A stretch of DNA of 64,000 nucleotides from Lichenostomus cassidix (lineage: Eukaryota; Chordata; Aves; Passeriformes; Meliphagidae): positions 12,280,056 through 12,344,055 of the forward strand of contig CM039189.1 in NCBI GenBank assembly GCA_008360975.2. Reading direction: 5' to 3'. The position numbers and the translations under genes are program-made. This document shows positions 13,720-25,944 of the stretch, piece after piece. The notes beneath the pieces were generated by a model. That model made no database searches. It had not been told where the DNA came from and was given only the letters and a program-made list of their open reading frames with translations. Each line of letters opens with the position of its first letter. Positions within the stretch are counted from its first letter, which is position 1.

Positions 13720-15830
13720 GACATTAATTGTCCAATCTTACAGAATTAAAGATTTGAAAATACACTGATCAATGTCTCCCGAACACTGTCAAATATTAAC
13801 TCTTCTGCCAGAGCTCTCATTTGCACTGTCTAAACAACTATGTCTCACCCTTCATTCAGAGAATGACCTTTTGTAACTAAGAAAATTAGCAGAAAAAACT
13901 TCTGTTAAACAGTGTGAGATAAAAATTTTATTTAATCTGCAATAACAATTGTTTTATTTCTAGGAGTTTATTTTCTGAAAATTATAAATTTGTCACCTGT
14001 GGTGTTCTGAAAGACTTATCATACACTGACATAAAATGCAGATGTTTTGATTAGATAATTGTATAATTGGAGATAGATCTCCAAAGAATTTCACACCCAC
14101 CTTCAGAGAGTGTGTTAGTGTTGGAGTTGCCGCTGGTAATGAGGAGCTGCCAGGGTGGGCACAATGTGTTTGATGTCCTGCCTCTCATCTGGCAGAGTTT
14201 TTAAAAAGAAAGGCAGTGAAGTGCTGACATAAATTGCCTGTGAGGGGCCAGTGGGCTCCTTGGCTCTGGGGCAGAGAGCACCTTCCTCTCCCCAGGAACT
14301 GCTTGGGAACACTGAGGCCACAAAACTACACCTACATTTGGTTAGACCCTAAAATTAAGCTCATCATTTCAAGATTACAATGCTTATGTCTGACAGAGAG
14401 ATTAAGTGTGGAACATCTGAAAGCACAGAAATATTTTATGGAGCATTGCCCATTAATTACACTTGGCAACTTTTCCTGGGATATCCCAAGGCTCCTCATC
14501 TAACTGTGAGGGCCAGACCCCTGGTATGTCTCTATCAATGACTGTAAACAAACCCAAATTGATTTCTTTTAGATTGGTCATCAGAGTGGAGGCTGGTGGT
14601 CTTGGCTACCAAGATCTAAGGTGTTCGACCTGGGAAATCATTTCTGAAAGATTCAGCTGGAATTAATCATCTGGCTGAACCTAAATATGTATAACATTTC
14701 ATTTTCATCTTGATTGAGACAGATATACCCTAACTCACAGTGGAAAACTAGTAATTTGGCATGTTTGAGCAAAGGGAAAACATTGGACAGTGCAGAATAT
14801 ATTAATACCTCAGATGCCTCAGGTGAGACTTTCTCTTCAACAAAAAAAAAAACCCAAAAAACTTACAGGAAATGATGAATGAAACCGAAAGATCTAATGG
14901 AAATATTAGGCTTCTATAGAATTTACTCCCAATTTTTAGAATTTCAAAGAAAATTGTGCCTTTTTCATATTTGTTAAGTGGACTACAATAAGCTATAGCA
15001 ATGCAGGGCATTTTTCTTTACTTAAATCCCTTGGGTGGTTGAAATCCTGCTGGAAATAAATCTTTCCTATTATGTTTTATAGGGCTTTCCCATAGAATCT
15101 GACAGCATTTTTTAGAGAACATTAAGATGCACTAATCAAGGCCAGCACATTAATTTTAGAATTTTTTTCTTGGTTTCACATAGACAGAAAAATGGCCAAG
15201 CTCAGAATGCTGCTCAGATGTAGCAAGCTTCCAGCTCTCATCCTTAGCCATGGGATAGACAAATTATTCATTATTAACAGTATACATAAATGTGTAATTG
15301 ATTGATACAAATTTTGTAGAATGTACAAAAAAAATTGGAAGGCATACCTACACAGGAAAATTATTTCCTGAACGGTGTAGGTCGTGATGAAAAGTCAGCA
15401 GGTTCATCCATATCTTAAACAAGCTTTTGACTGTTCCTTAAACTTTTGAATCTAAGGAGAATGAAATTTTCCTGTCTTTAATATGGAAAGAATAGATGAA
15501 ATTCTCTCTTTCCCTAGTATTTATCTGTATCACTGTGATAAAACACCCCAAAGGCCCCAAAGGCCAGTGCACAATATACTCTTTTGAAAGGAGTAATGCA
15601 AACCTCTCTGAAGCTGGTCCTACATGTTTTCAAAATTAATACAAAGATTCCTCAAACATGTTAGCTACAGCTTTTTCACCTTTGAGTCATTAATTATGTA
15701 ACAATAAGGTCTCTATTATGTGTCTCTACGCTTTGACTGTTTACCAAAAACACCTAAACCTCCGTTGCTCTCTTCTCCCTTCCACCAGCAGCAGAAACCC
15801 AACAGACCAGCAGATTATCATCAATTAGCA
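13720..15830. other. Unique AT-rich DNA, no gene seen
   Basis: No recognised repeat or RNA is present. A small duplicated word, CCCCAAAGGCCCCAAAGGCC, lies near 15546-15565. The open frames (up to 89 codons at 14234-14503) look like chance. Confidence 0.5.
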
Positions 15831-15835
15831 GCAGT

Positions 15836-15862
15836 GGTTTGATAGTGGTCACTATCTAAACC
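15836..15862. repeat. Imperfect palindrome / stem-loop
   Basis: GGTTTGATAGTG at 15836-15847 faces CACTATC-T-AAACC at 15850-15862. The arms pair over 12 bp with a two-base GT centre and a single bulged T. It is one of the longest inverted repeats I noticed. It could be a dyad protein-binding site, or a chance or cruciform-prone sequence. Confidence 0.85.
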
Positions 15863-16984
15863 TCACCTGTAGAAAGCCTTCCCTAGCAGCCTGTAAAATC
15901 CTTTGTCTCTCCACAGAGGATGCAAATACAGTGGTGGAAGGCATTCAGCTAATTCCAGTGGGGAAGACTGCACTGGAGGGGGCAGATGGTTTACCAAAAG
16001 TTTGCTTAACTCAAACTCTAACACAAATACTGTAACGCTGCCGCCTGCCTGAAATAGCCTATCCAGTGTGAAATATGTGTTAATTTTGCTGTTTGGAGCT
16101 TCAAATACAGTTCCAAGGTGGTCTGTCTTGTCATGTAAGCTTTAAGGCTGAATTTTAAATTGTTTTCTCTGGAGAAATAAAACATGACATTGCCAAGATG
16201 GCACTTCCTGACTCATTTTAGCAGGTGCCACAGTCTTGTCCCTGCCTGTGCCTAAGCACCTGAGTGTTGGGAAGCAGTGCTGATGGGGATGAGGTGGTGA
16301 CAGATTAAATGAGGAAACATTTAATGCAGAACGATAGATTTTCTAGTGTATATTTTACTGTTCCATAGAAGTTGCAGGTTGAAGAAATCTTGTGGTTTTG
16401 CACATTCCTCAAAATTGTTCCTATTCCCTAAACTCCACTGATATGTCGCCTAATTTAATTTTAAAAGAGTAAAGTGATAGTTACTCACATTTTCCCTTTT
16501 TTTTTTCTTGTTCTTACTTGTAAACTCTGCACACCTGGGATTGCTAAAAGCTTCCTCTCGCTCCACTGAGGTGTTTATCTTTTCTTCCTTATTACTGTTT
16601 TGGGGAAGAAAATGTGTATCTGGGGCCAGTATGGTGATTACTCACAGCACTCCCTAGTTAAACAGCTTCAGTTGTGTGGTTCCTCTGGGTAAAAGTTTAC
16701 AAGAATGCCTTTGAACTTTCTCTTGAGCAGGGTTTCCTTTACAGTTTTTTTATACTGATAATGCTTTATCAGCTTAATCCTGATGTGGTATCTAACCTTC
16801 ATGAATATAATTAGTAGAAAGTATATTTTTTTCAGCTGCTAATATACAGTATATAGTGTACAAACATTAGAAAAAATATTCAAATGTATAGAAATACATT
16901 CTTTACACACAAACTTTTTCTAGTTTATAAAATGTTAGTTATTTTTAATGTTGGTCTCAGAAATTATAGTGCTGAATACCATAC

Positions 16985-17004
16985 ATATTTTATATATAAA
17001 ATAT
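16985..17004. repeat. Perfect 20-bp AT palindrome
   Basis: ATATTTTATATATAAAATAT is its own reverse complement. It lies in a very AT-rich stretch (about 16,800-17,060) where such palindromes are less surprising. The centre resembles a TATA or MEF2-like core, but there is no promoter context. Confidence 0.9.
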
Positions 17005-17399
17005 TTTTATTTATTCAACTGTACTAATTGTTCCAAAGCATTAAATAATGAAAATCCTTTCCATTACACTCTATTAGCAATTCCTTAAAAACTGCACTAT
17101 AATTTGCTTTAAAGAAATATATGTTTCTCATGGTTCAATTATTGTCATGGCAAATATCCAGACCGGTGAACAAAGACAGTAAAATACCTTGTACGAAGTT
17201 AGAGGCCCCTGAACACTTTTATTATACTGTACACACTGGAATCAGTGAAAGAGTTTTTAGGCACTATAGTCTGGGAAACCATCTGGTTTGTTCTGTTTTG
17301 AACAAAGCCATTTTTATGTTCTTTCTTTCCCCCTTATTGGAGGGGAGGACTTACGCTGCCGTAGCGAAGATTATGTCAGCACTTCCTTTATTAAATCCA

Positions 17400-17960
17400 T
17401 TATGAGAACCAAAAGGGAGGCTGGAGAGTCGTCAAGTGTCCACAGGTGGGTGAGAGGGAGGTGTGAGATCAGAGCAGCAGGGACCTTCCTGCTGGCCCGG
17501 CTGTGCACACCAGCCCAGAGGAGCTCCACAGGCTGCAGTGACTTCACCGCAGCATCCATGAGGGAATGAATTCCACAAACATTGCTGAAATATTCACTCC
17601 GTGCTTGGTGCAGCCATTGCCACAGGAGCAGGAGTCTCCCCACCTCTATCCGCTGGGCATGTCCAGAGACTAAGTCCTGTCCCTGGGTGAGATCACCTCC
17701 CATGGGGCCATCGCTGGGCAGGGCTGGACTGGTTTTGGGGACAGACATGGGGTGGAGGCAGCTGTGTGTCTGCTTGGGCTCTTTCCTGGAGCAATGCCTG
17801 AGCTGGAGGAGCAGCACAGCACGGCAGGTCTCTGTGCCTGCAGTCCCCCTGGGCATGGGGTGGGGGGACATGGTGTCATCCCCACTCTGTCACCTGCAGG
17901 CAGGGGACACCTGCCCGTGCTGAGGGCTGTGCCAGATCCTCACAGCTCCTGGGACCTGCT
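17400..17960. other. Isolated GC-rich island, function unknown
   Basis: This block is markedly richer in G+C than the AT-rich DNA on both sides and has fairly sharp edges. CpGs are few, so it is not a classic CpG-island promoter. Both strands have long open frames through it (166 codons on -, 113 and 105 on +), as expected where stops are rare, and none shows a domain I recognise. Candidate explanations are an old LTR or retroelement fragment, a GC-rich exon of a non-coding RNA, or a biased-gene-conversion spot. Confidence 0.5.
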
Positions 17961-19110
17961 GGTGTCAATACAAAATAACAGAAAATTAGGAGAATGCCAA
18001 TGGCACTTCAAAACTCTGAAGAGATACACTCCAGCTCTAGGCAGTAGAAAAAAATGCAGAAAATGTTGAGATTTATTTTTTTGCTTCACTTCAGAATGAA
18101 ATAAATTTGTAATTGCTAATGTATCCTGTGGGAATTTCTATCCCCATGAAGTAGACAATCATGTTAACTAGTTCTAGCTTTTGTTTCTTAAGAGATTTTT
18201 TAACTATCCTTTGCATTCAATCCATTTTATAGGCAGATAAAATCAGTATTTGGTATTAAAAACAACAACACTTCCCTCTCAAGATTCAAGTTTTACTTTT
18301 CATTAATGGCAGAAAGTCTTACAATACATTAGAGTTTAATTTTTAAAAATTAATATTTTTCTCTTATGTGAAGTTGTAGACCTGAAGACCTCTCTTGCAC
18401 AGACTCATTTGGACTGGCTGTGATGCAAAGACAGTGAATTGTAACATGATGGGAACCTTGCTTAAAGTATAAAGGGAACAACATTTTTGAGATTATTTTA
18501 GACATTATCAAGGATCATTATTGAAGTACAAAGTAATGAAAGCAAGAAAGGACTTTTATGCATAATACACAACTTAGAGCATTTAAGAGAACTGATGCTA
18601 ATGCTAATTGTCAAATCTTGGTGACACATGAAGAGTGTGTACATCTCATCTACTTGATGTGTAAGTTTAAGAAATTACTCCTTCAGCTGACATTCCTTCA
18701 GCATAAATAGCTTGCATAGGAGTTTCCACACAACTCCTGGGCCAAGTCAGCTAGATCAGCATGAATGACTACCAAAGGTGATTTAAAATAACTAATACTT
18801 TTTGTCTTGTAAGTGGCTTTCAATAAAATTGACCGGCAGAATTGCAGCAGTTTTCCTAACAAATAAAAATCTGGTATACTTAAACTATAGAAATTTTTTT
18901 TTTGATTAATCAAGTGAAGTAAGGAATCTTCTCCAGTTTAATTCATGTGTGTAATTTTTGAATTATCTTCTGTGTATGCATAGAAAATGACACACGTAAC
19001 TATTTAGATTAAAAACTTTCCACACTTGCAGTTGGAAAATCCATCACTGTGGCACAACTTTGCGTAGGAAACACCTTTCCCATACCATACATTTTTATAC
19101 TAAAAATAAA
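17961..19110. other. Unique AT-rich DNA, no gene seen
   Basis: No recognisable repeat, RNA or coding signature. A 71-codon - frame at 18698-18913 has no feature of interest. Confidence 0.5.
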
Positions 19111-19129
19111 AAAATCTATTTCTCTGCAG

Positions 19130-19251
19130 AGAATTTGCATGAGAAACTGGAGGAATTACTAGCCAGAATAACCTCACACATTAAATTTAGTGAAAGCACT
19201 CCAGATTCATGTTTTCATGGGGTCAGGAACTTGAATTTGACAGTCCTTTAG
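19130..19251 (+). other. Open segment after an acceptor-like site (tentative exon)
   Basis: TATTTCTCTGCAG ending at 19129 is a good acceptor. The following frame stays open to a TAG at 19249-19251. Its first part, NLHEKLEELLARITSHIKFS, has Leu/Ile spacing compatible with a short amphipathic helix. There is no good in-frame GT donor, so it could only be a terminal exon. No protein family is recognised. Chance remains the most likely explanation. Confidence 0.1.
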
Positions 19252-19712
19252 GAGCCATGGAAGTGCCTCTACTTCTAAAGCTTTTCTCTCCGTTTCAATA
19301 GATAGCATCTTGAACTGAAAACTTTTTCCAATAAGAGTTTCAAGGAAATACATTATTTGGTGCTGTGAGGAAAGTCCCTGATCTCAACTTGTGTCTTATG
19401 ATATGTTTCTATTTCTTCTGCATTTTCTCTCCTGTTGTTTGGGGTTTTATCTGTATATGATTTTTATATGTTATAAAAAAAAAGCTTTTCTCTGTAAAGA
19501 AGATCAGCAATTAGTGGCACTCTGATGTTCAATTAGTAATCTCCTTTCTACATCCCTGAATCTGGCAATAGACACTCATGAAGTTCCCAAACCTATTGTT
19601 CCTTTTGGATTTGCATAGGGCTGGTATCAAACCATGTACTGATCCCAAACTGAGTGCTGCTTTGTGTGAAATTTGGCACTGTAGATTTATATTGTCTTTT
19701 CCATATTTGAAG

Positions 19713-19844
19713 AATGCCTTGAGATTGCATCAACAGCTAACAAGATTCGATTCCAATCTTCAAAGGCTTCTGGAGGACAACAAAGCATGGGGAGAGAAGT
19801 TACAGATATGGAAGACAGATGACAAATCTTTCCTGGACCGCTGA
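19713..19844 (+). other. Open segment, coiled-coil-like peptide (tentative exon)
   Basis: An AG at 19711-19712 after a moderately T-rich tract precedes 43 open codons ending in TGA. The peptide includes LHQQLTRFDSNLQRLLEDNK and is charged, with Leu spacing of coiled-coil type. This differs from the Phe/Cys/Leu-rich shadows elsewhere. The same frame is open upstream to an ATG at 19578, but that part looks less protein-like. No donor lies inside it and no family is recognised. Confidence 0.12.
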
Positions 19845-19849
19845 GATTG

Positions 19850-21105
19850 CTTCATCACAATCCAAAAATGTCCATAATTTAAAGTTTTTCTGTTTGCTCA
19901 AGAGCTGTGAATATCATGGCACAGCTTTTTCACCAAGCAGATGAGTGACACAGACACTTCTTTTCACTGGGAAATGGCTTACACAGAACACTTTAGCCCT
20001 GAACTTCTTTCCACCCATCAGTGTCATCCCAGAGGAATAAACAAACCTTGTGAGTTGCATTTCTTCATACACTGGGTTTGGAGGCATCTCGTACCATTTA
20101 CTTCAGCTAAAGTCATTGTAATTTAAGTCATCCTTTTGCATTGATGAAACACTCTGAAATATTATGATCTGTTTATCTGGGTTTTGGAAGAGAAGTCATC
20201 CTGCTCTGATCTTGCCAGGTAAGGTACTGAATGGTGAAGTCACCCACATATATGAAATTGCTTGCAGATGGTGAAGCGTGGAAGTTGAGCTTAATCTCCT
20301 CATTTCTCTGGCTTTTATGAAACCTATTTTCAGGCATGGGGATATTTTATTTTATTGCATTTACTCATCTTGATTTCTCCTGTGACTAAAGGATTCTTTC
20401 CCCAGCTGCTTTGTTCTTAATTGTAAGTGAGCAATTACTTCAGGATGTGTTACTTTTGTAGTATAAGCTATTCCCAGAGCAAAAGAAATATTGAGAAAGA
20501 CAGGGTGTGCCCAGGCTGTTTTCAAACCTCTACCCTCGCTATTTTTATCTCTTTTTTTTCATGCTGCAGTTTCTTTTACGGTATTAGTCTTAGCAGGGTA
20601 GATGCAATGTGATTTTCACAAATGAGTTTTTCCTTTCCCAATTATGTTGTACTCTATTTATGGTTGTTCCACTAAAATTTAACTTCTAATGTTGTTTTCG
20701 TAGACTTGACAATTCCCTTGTCTTTCTGTTACTCATGAAAAATGCAGAAAATCAGCTGCATCTTTTTATAGTGTCCATTAAATTCTTTAAGAGATTCCTG
20801 TGAAGTCTTAGAAAGATACTCACTAATGAGGTATGAATTCCATATCTTGGCTGCGGACTTAAAGAATCACTGACCTGTTCATTATAAAAAACAAATTTTG
20901 AAAGACGTGGCATTTATATTTTATTTAGAAAACTCATAATTCAACCATACAAAGATCTTATATAAAAATAAAATAGCACTGGTAAATACTTTATGAATGA
21001 GGATTCCATAAAAGGAAGAAGTTGTTTATAAAAGGTATACAATTTGCTAGGCCTTTATGGATATTTTTGGTCTAAAAAAAATTGTGCAAAGTCATGCCAT
21101 TCAGG
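19850..21105. other. Unique DNA, no gene seen
   Basis: Two 61-codon + frames (19941-20126 and 20427-20612) are unremarkable, and no repeat family is visible. Confidence 0.5.
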
Positions 21106-21109
21106 AAGC

Positions 21110-21300
21110 ATCAATTAAGCAATTTATTTATGCAAATGGTGAATGTAGTAAGTTAATTAGAACAGCAATGGGTGTTTGCTAGAGATTCCAAGTTTGGCAG
21201 GCTAATCACTCCACTCTGGCATGCTGCATGCCATTTGTCCCTTAGGCTTCCCATAAAAATCAGTCAAAACTCCTCATAAAAATGACAGATTGCTTCAAAC
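21110..21300. promoter_or_regulatory. Candidate conserved non-coding element (homeodomain/POU motifs)
   Basis: The segment packs an octamer ATGCAAAT (21130-21137), TTAATTAG (21153-21160), and two spaced copies of CATAAAAATSA (21252-21262 and 21275-21285) resembling posterior HOX/CDX sites. It also has a TGCATGC core. Composition is more balanced than the flanks and there is no open frame. Motif density is suggestive only, because such words are common in AT-rich DNA and only alignment to other vertebrates would show constraint. Confidence 0.25.
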
Positions 21301-21975
21301 TCAGGAGCTGTGTCCTGAATATGTTCTAAATAGGATTTGGTGTTTTGGGGAGAAAATGGATTTGTAATCAGATGCAGAGACCCAGGAGAGAGAGGACTAA
21401 AGCAGACAGGAAGAGAAGATTAAATGAATATATATGAAGCTTCCAAAGAGCATTTTCAAGTCAGGTATGACTCAGGATTCAAATTTCCCTATATATGCAC
21501 ACAAGACCCAGACCCATGCTTTTCAATATTATACTGAATCTATTGAAACCCTCACAAAAAGGCCAAGGTAAATGTTTAAGTGAAAAAAAACCCAAAACCC
21601 TCTATGTGTTTACCCAGCCTTTCATTGCTTTCCACTTCAGGAAGGAGATGATCCTAGATAAGGCTGGTAAGGAAAGTAAATCTCTCTGATACTCCAACCA
21701 CAAAACATCAATGGTAATCTCTGCTTAAATGTTTTTTAACTTTCAGCTTCAAAGGCTGGCCACCAAACCACTCTGCAGGGTATGATTTTAATCTTTTTCA
21801 TCATACTGTGGTGAGGTAGAGTAATTTACGTGTAGTTGCTGGCACTTTAATTTGGTGTCATTCATTTTGTTCTTCCACAAATAGTCAGTTGATCTTTTGA
21901 TTATTATTTATGCTTTAACACACTCAAAGATGCTGACTGCCCAGATTTTTTATTCTGTAGATCTGCCAGTTCAAT

Positions 21976-22056
21976 AATTTTTCTCCTTTTCCTTTTTTTT
22001 TTTCTTTTTTTTTCCTTTTTTTTTTTTTTTTTTTTTGTGGTTTTCTTTTTTCTCTC
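21976..22056 (+). repeat. Pyrimidine / poly(T) tract
   Basis: A T-rich tract with scattered C contains a run of 21 T (22016-22036). It may be a degenerate retroelement poly(A) tail on the minus strand, but no element body or flanking direct repeat is evident. Confidence 0.9.
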
Positions 22057-22330
22057 CAATTCAGTGAAATTGCTATATCTGGTGCTGCACTAACTAACTA
22101 AATTTTTCAGGTTTTATTGGCTTATGTTACACTTGAAAGGATGGAATAAATTCCATTTAACTGCTCTTACTTTGGCATACACTGGTATACTGAGAACATG
22201 CACTTCACACTGTCTGTCCAGCAATTCTGGCAGCATTCACTGAAATTGCAAAATCATGGGTCAGAGATCTGGGAGAAAGCCACAACCCACATGGCACAGT
22301 AGCTGGAAATTGAGGTTACCCAAAATGCAC

Positions 22331-22346
22331 ATGTGTGTGTGTGTGG
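22331..22346 (+). repeat. Short (TG)n
   Basis: About seven GT dinucleotides occur after CACA. It is a minor microsatellite. Confidence 0.8.
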
Positions 22347-22349
22347 TCC

Positions 22350-24410
22350 ATGTAAAATGATTAATTGATCCTGATGACATGTGAGATGGGAGAGGGAAAG
22401 GCACAGAACAGCCAGGGTTATATCCACAAAGCTGTGAGGATGCTACAGTGAATTTAATGTGTTTTCATTACATCATCCATAATTTTATTCAAAATGTTAT
22501 GTGGCCTGTTGGGGTTTTTTTCCTAAAGTATATTTCATGTTCAGAACTTCATGGGAAAACCTACATAGATGTGTATGCATGGAGGAGAGATACTGATGCC
22601 TTTTAGGAGTATTTTTTTTTCATTCTCGATATTTTTCTTTTTTTAATTTCAGAAGAATTCTCACAATTAGATCTTTTGCCACACTGATAACTGCCTTGCT
22701 GCTCTGATAAGATAATGGTCAAATGTCTCACTTCACTCTGCAGATAAATGCTGGTTTATTTTTATGAAGAAAATTATTACTTCCCCTCACTCTGCTGGAA
22801 TGGGCCTATATTTCTTCACTGTTTTCAGCCTTTAGGGTGGGCAGTATATTTTAGTCCTTCCTTTCTTTCTTCAGCTTTTCAGTTTCAATCCATCTGCTAA
22901 ATGGGAACAACATCATCCATTGTTCTCCCTTGCATTTTTTTCCCTTAACACTGATTTGTTTTAATGTCAGGAGATACTGAAGATTTTTTGTTTATTACTG
23001 ATGAAATGGCTAGTCATCAGTTCATCCCAGGGGAAGAATCACATCTCCAAATGGAAGGAACATATCACCTTTTAAAAGGAATTGATGATTGAAATTTTGA
23101 TGAAATGTAGTAATGAAAGTGAAGATTACACCTACAATGACCTTCCTGAGAAATTTTCAAGCTCTATATAAATCTCCTAATCCCACCTGCAGTTCTTCTT
23201 TTATAAGTACTACATATTCTTATGTCACCTTCTCCTGTAATTTTGTCTGCACTCTCAAAAAATTTGTGTAAAAACTGAAAGAGTGATCCCTTGTTGATGT
23301 GCAGTCTTTTTTGAAGCTGATATTGAGTTCTGACACAAAAAAATTCATCCAGAAGTACTCATTGCTGGGTAGTACTTGACTGGCAAGTGACAGCAGAGCT
23401 GCAGTGCAGCTGATGGAAAAAACTGCCTCACTTAAGGTTTGCTGATGAACAGAAGTCTAAGAGCTTTGGATCCCCAGAATTGGCTGTGGCCAATTTCTCT
23501 TTTGTGATTTTCCTATTTTCATTATTTTTTGACATTTCAGAGATGAAGCTTTGTTATATGCCACAAAGCGATGGCAGTGGACCAGGGAGATAAGAGTTCA
23601 CTGAGATACAGAACACATAGCCTAAGAAAATGCATGAAAAATTGAAATGACAAGGGTGGGTTGATAGCTTGTTGCTTCTGAGCTATAGTACCTTGGCTGG
23701 AGAATTAGGTAGTTGGAGACACAGTAAAATAAAATATGTGCTGGCTATGCCTAGAGAGAAAAAGCTGAAATATTTAAACCTCCCAAATCAGGACTTATAA
23801 TAGATAGATAGACTGATTCAGCTTTAACATAGGAATGCTACAGATAAAGGAAGTATGATTTATATTGTTGATGAAATATCATTTTAAACATATTATGCTG
23901 GGCTTGTATACTTCAGTAAATAAAATTCCATGTAAAAAGGATGTCTAATCAAATATGACCATATACAAGAAAACAATATGAAGAAGAAACTAAAGATAGA
24001 AGAAAGAATATGAAGAAAGTTTGTAAATAAGAATGCATAATACTGATACCAATTAATCTGATTTCTTTTTTACTAATGTTAAACAATCTCATATGAATTA
24101 TTTCCTGTTATCCAAGCTATTCCCACTTTTGCATTTATATGTCTTCCCATCAACTAGAGAATTAGTAGGGTTATATCTCAGCACTTCCTTGACAGTTCAA
24201 AGAAAGTTTGTTGCCTTGTCTGTCAAAAGCTGGAGCAAAGATCCTACATTTGGAACAGTAAAATTTTCCTTGTCTTAAATAATTGCTGTACAGGCTTTTC
24301 CCTGCTGGAAAAGGTAGTGATAGGGCCATCATTTGCCCTGTTTTCCACCCTTTCTATCACACTGCAGATACTAATAAAACCCCAACTGTGCTCCAAAGCA
24401 TATATTTTCT
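22350..24410. other. Unique AT-rich DNA, no gene seen
   Basis: Nothing is recognised apart from a short TAGA repeat near 23,802. Open frames are short. Confidence 0.5.
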
Positions 24411-24417
24411 TCTACAG

Positions 24418-24534
24418 GCACAGGTCCTACAATTAGAAATGACCCTGGTAAAGAAGCTTTCGTTGGATGAGTTGAAAAAAAGGCAAATTACAGTTCAAGT
24501 TATATAAATTGATTCTTAGGTATGATGAAATAAA
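24418..24534 (+). other. Candidate tiny terminal exon with poly(A) signal
   Basis: TATTTTCTTCTACAG ending at 24417 is a good acceptor. Twenty-nine codons follow to TAA at 24505-24507, and an AATAAA hexamer lies at 24529-24534. The peptide contains LEMTLVKKLSLDELKKRQIT, a helix-forming and possibly coiled-coil sequence. The same frame is open upstream to 24283. Acceptor, stop and poly(A) signal in the right order make this the best exon-like arrangement here, but each element alone is common by chance. No family is recognised. Confidence 0.12.
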
Positions 24535-24539
24535 TTCAG

Positions 24540-25940
24540 TAAAACTTCTATCAAGTTTCTCTAGCAGCCTTGTTCTTCCCATCAGACTATCCACAAGGAA
24601 CATGTCACATCAAAATGCCATGCTGTCTGAAACAGCATATTCTAGCCTGTCAAACTCTGCACTTACATTTGCAAATTAATTTTGTTGGACTTAGAGTCAT
24701 TATACAATACCCTCACAGCACAAATGTCATCACAATGTGTTGTTAATAGATTGAGTTTCACCAGAATCTGTGATCCAAATCTGAATCTGACCTTTTTTCT
24801 TAGATGCCTAGTATTGCACAGTGTTGAAACGGAACAAACATTTATGTAAATAATCCTTCCAAGCACAGGAAGAATTGCATTGATTTTCCTCTGGGGAAAA
24901 AAAAATCCAACACAATGTGACTAATTTTTACATGTCATTTAGAAAACAAGTTCAGAGTTTCTGTGTAAATGCTATTCCCAGAAGTCAGGAAATATTTACT
25001 GAATAATGTATTTTGTAACTAAAAAAATTATGAGATAATAAAGTAGTTTGGTTAACCAATATCTAAAACAGGGCACGACTTGTTGCAAGCCTCTACAATC
25101 TAATTCTGAAAATGTTTGGTCTTATTTCACAAGCAGTATGTGCTTAAATTTTTAGTTATAGAAATACCATCACATTTCCTTGTGTTGGTGACTTTAGAAA
25201 AGCCACTTCTCTTGGGTGTCTCTTGGGAGCATAAGACTTGCAAATATCAATTTAGAAATAAAATGACAAGATTTTATAGATTGGATTTCCATTTGTTCAT
25301 TTAAGAGAGCAATCTCCCAGCTGAACCTGAGAAAGGGCCCCCTGTTACACCACACTGTGAACAAAACAACAAGCAACCAAATCCCCAGCAGCTTTCTGAA
25401 ACTTCCTAATTTAATAAAAGCTGCTGGAATTGACAAATTCAAATGTATTTTCCATGGCCTCTGAGTTCTTGTATTAGAGCACAGAGAAATAAAGGTGAAA
25501 TCTTTCAACAAGAGGTTGGTTAGCATGGCATAGATTGCTCTGGATAAATACAGCATGGCTGGCTTCCCACTCTACATGAGTGAGCATTTACATACGCAAA
25601 TATTTCCTAGAAGGCTCCTCCACTTTTTATTTATTTACAGCTAATGTTTGTTGCATCTGCCCTTTTCACAAGCAACTTGCTCTTCCAAAATCCTTTCTGA
25701 GTGTAAAAATACAGATTAATATTCTGCTTTATTAGCACAGCTGTGGCCATTGTTAAACCAAATGTATGATACAGGTCGTCTTTTCCTGCCCCCTCCCCTC
25801 CAATATATTTGGTGGAGATCTAAAGAAGCACTTTTACTCAAACAGAAGAGTTTTTACATAACTATTTCTATTGCCTAAGAGAGTGAGTCCTGTGAGAATA
25901 ATGCTGAGTGCTAAAACTTGTTTTGCATGACAAATATCAC
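24540..25940. other. Unique AT-rich DNA, no gene seen
   Basis: The longest frame is 120 codons on - (25194-25556). It is Leu/Phe-rich with no recognisable domain and is best explained by chance. No transposon signature is visible. Confidence 0.5.
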
Positions 25941-25944
25941 AAAC

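Noticed and set aside
17371..17923. Opposed long ORFs (166 codons on -, 113 on +) as a possible gene
   Set aside because: Both strands are open because the block is GC-rich. The peptides show no domain, signal or known family, and there is no promoter-like CpG density.
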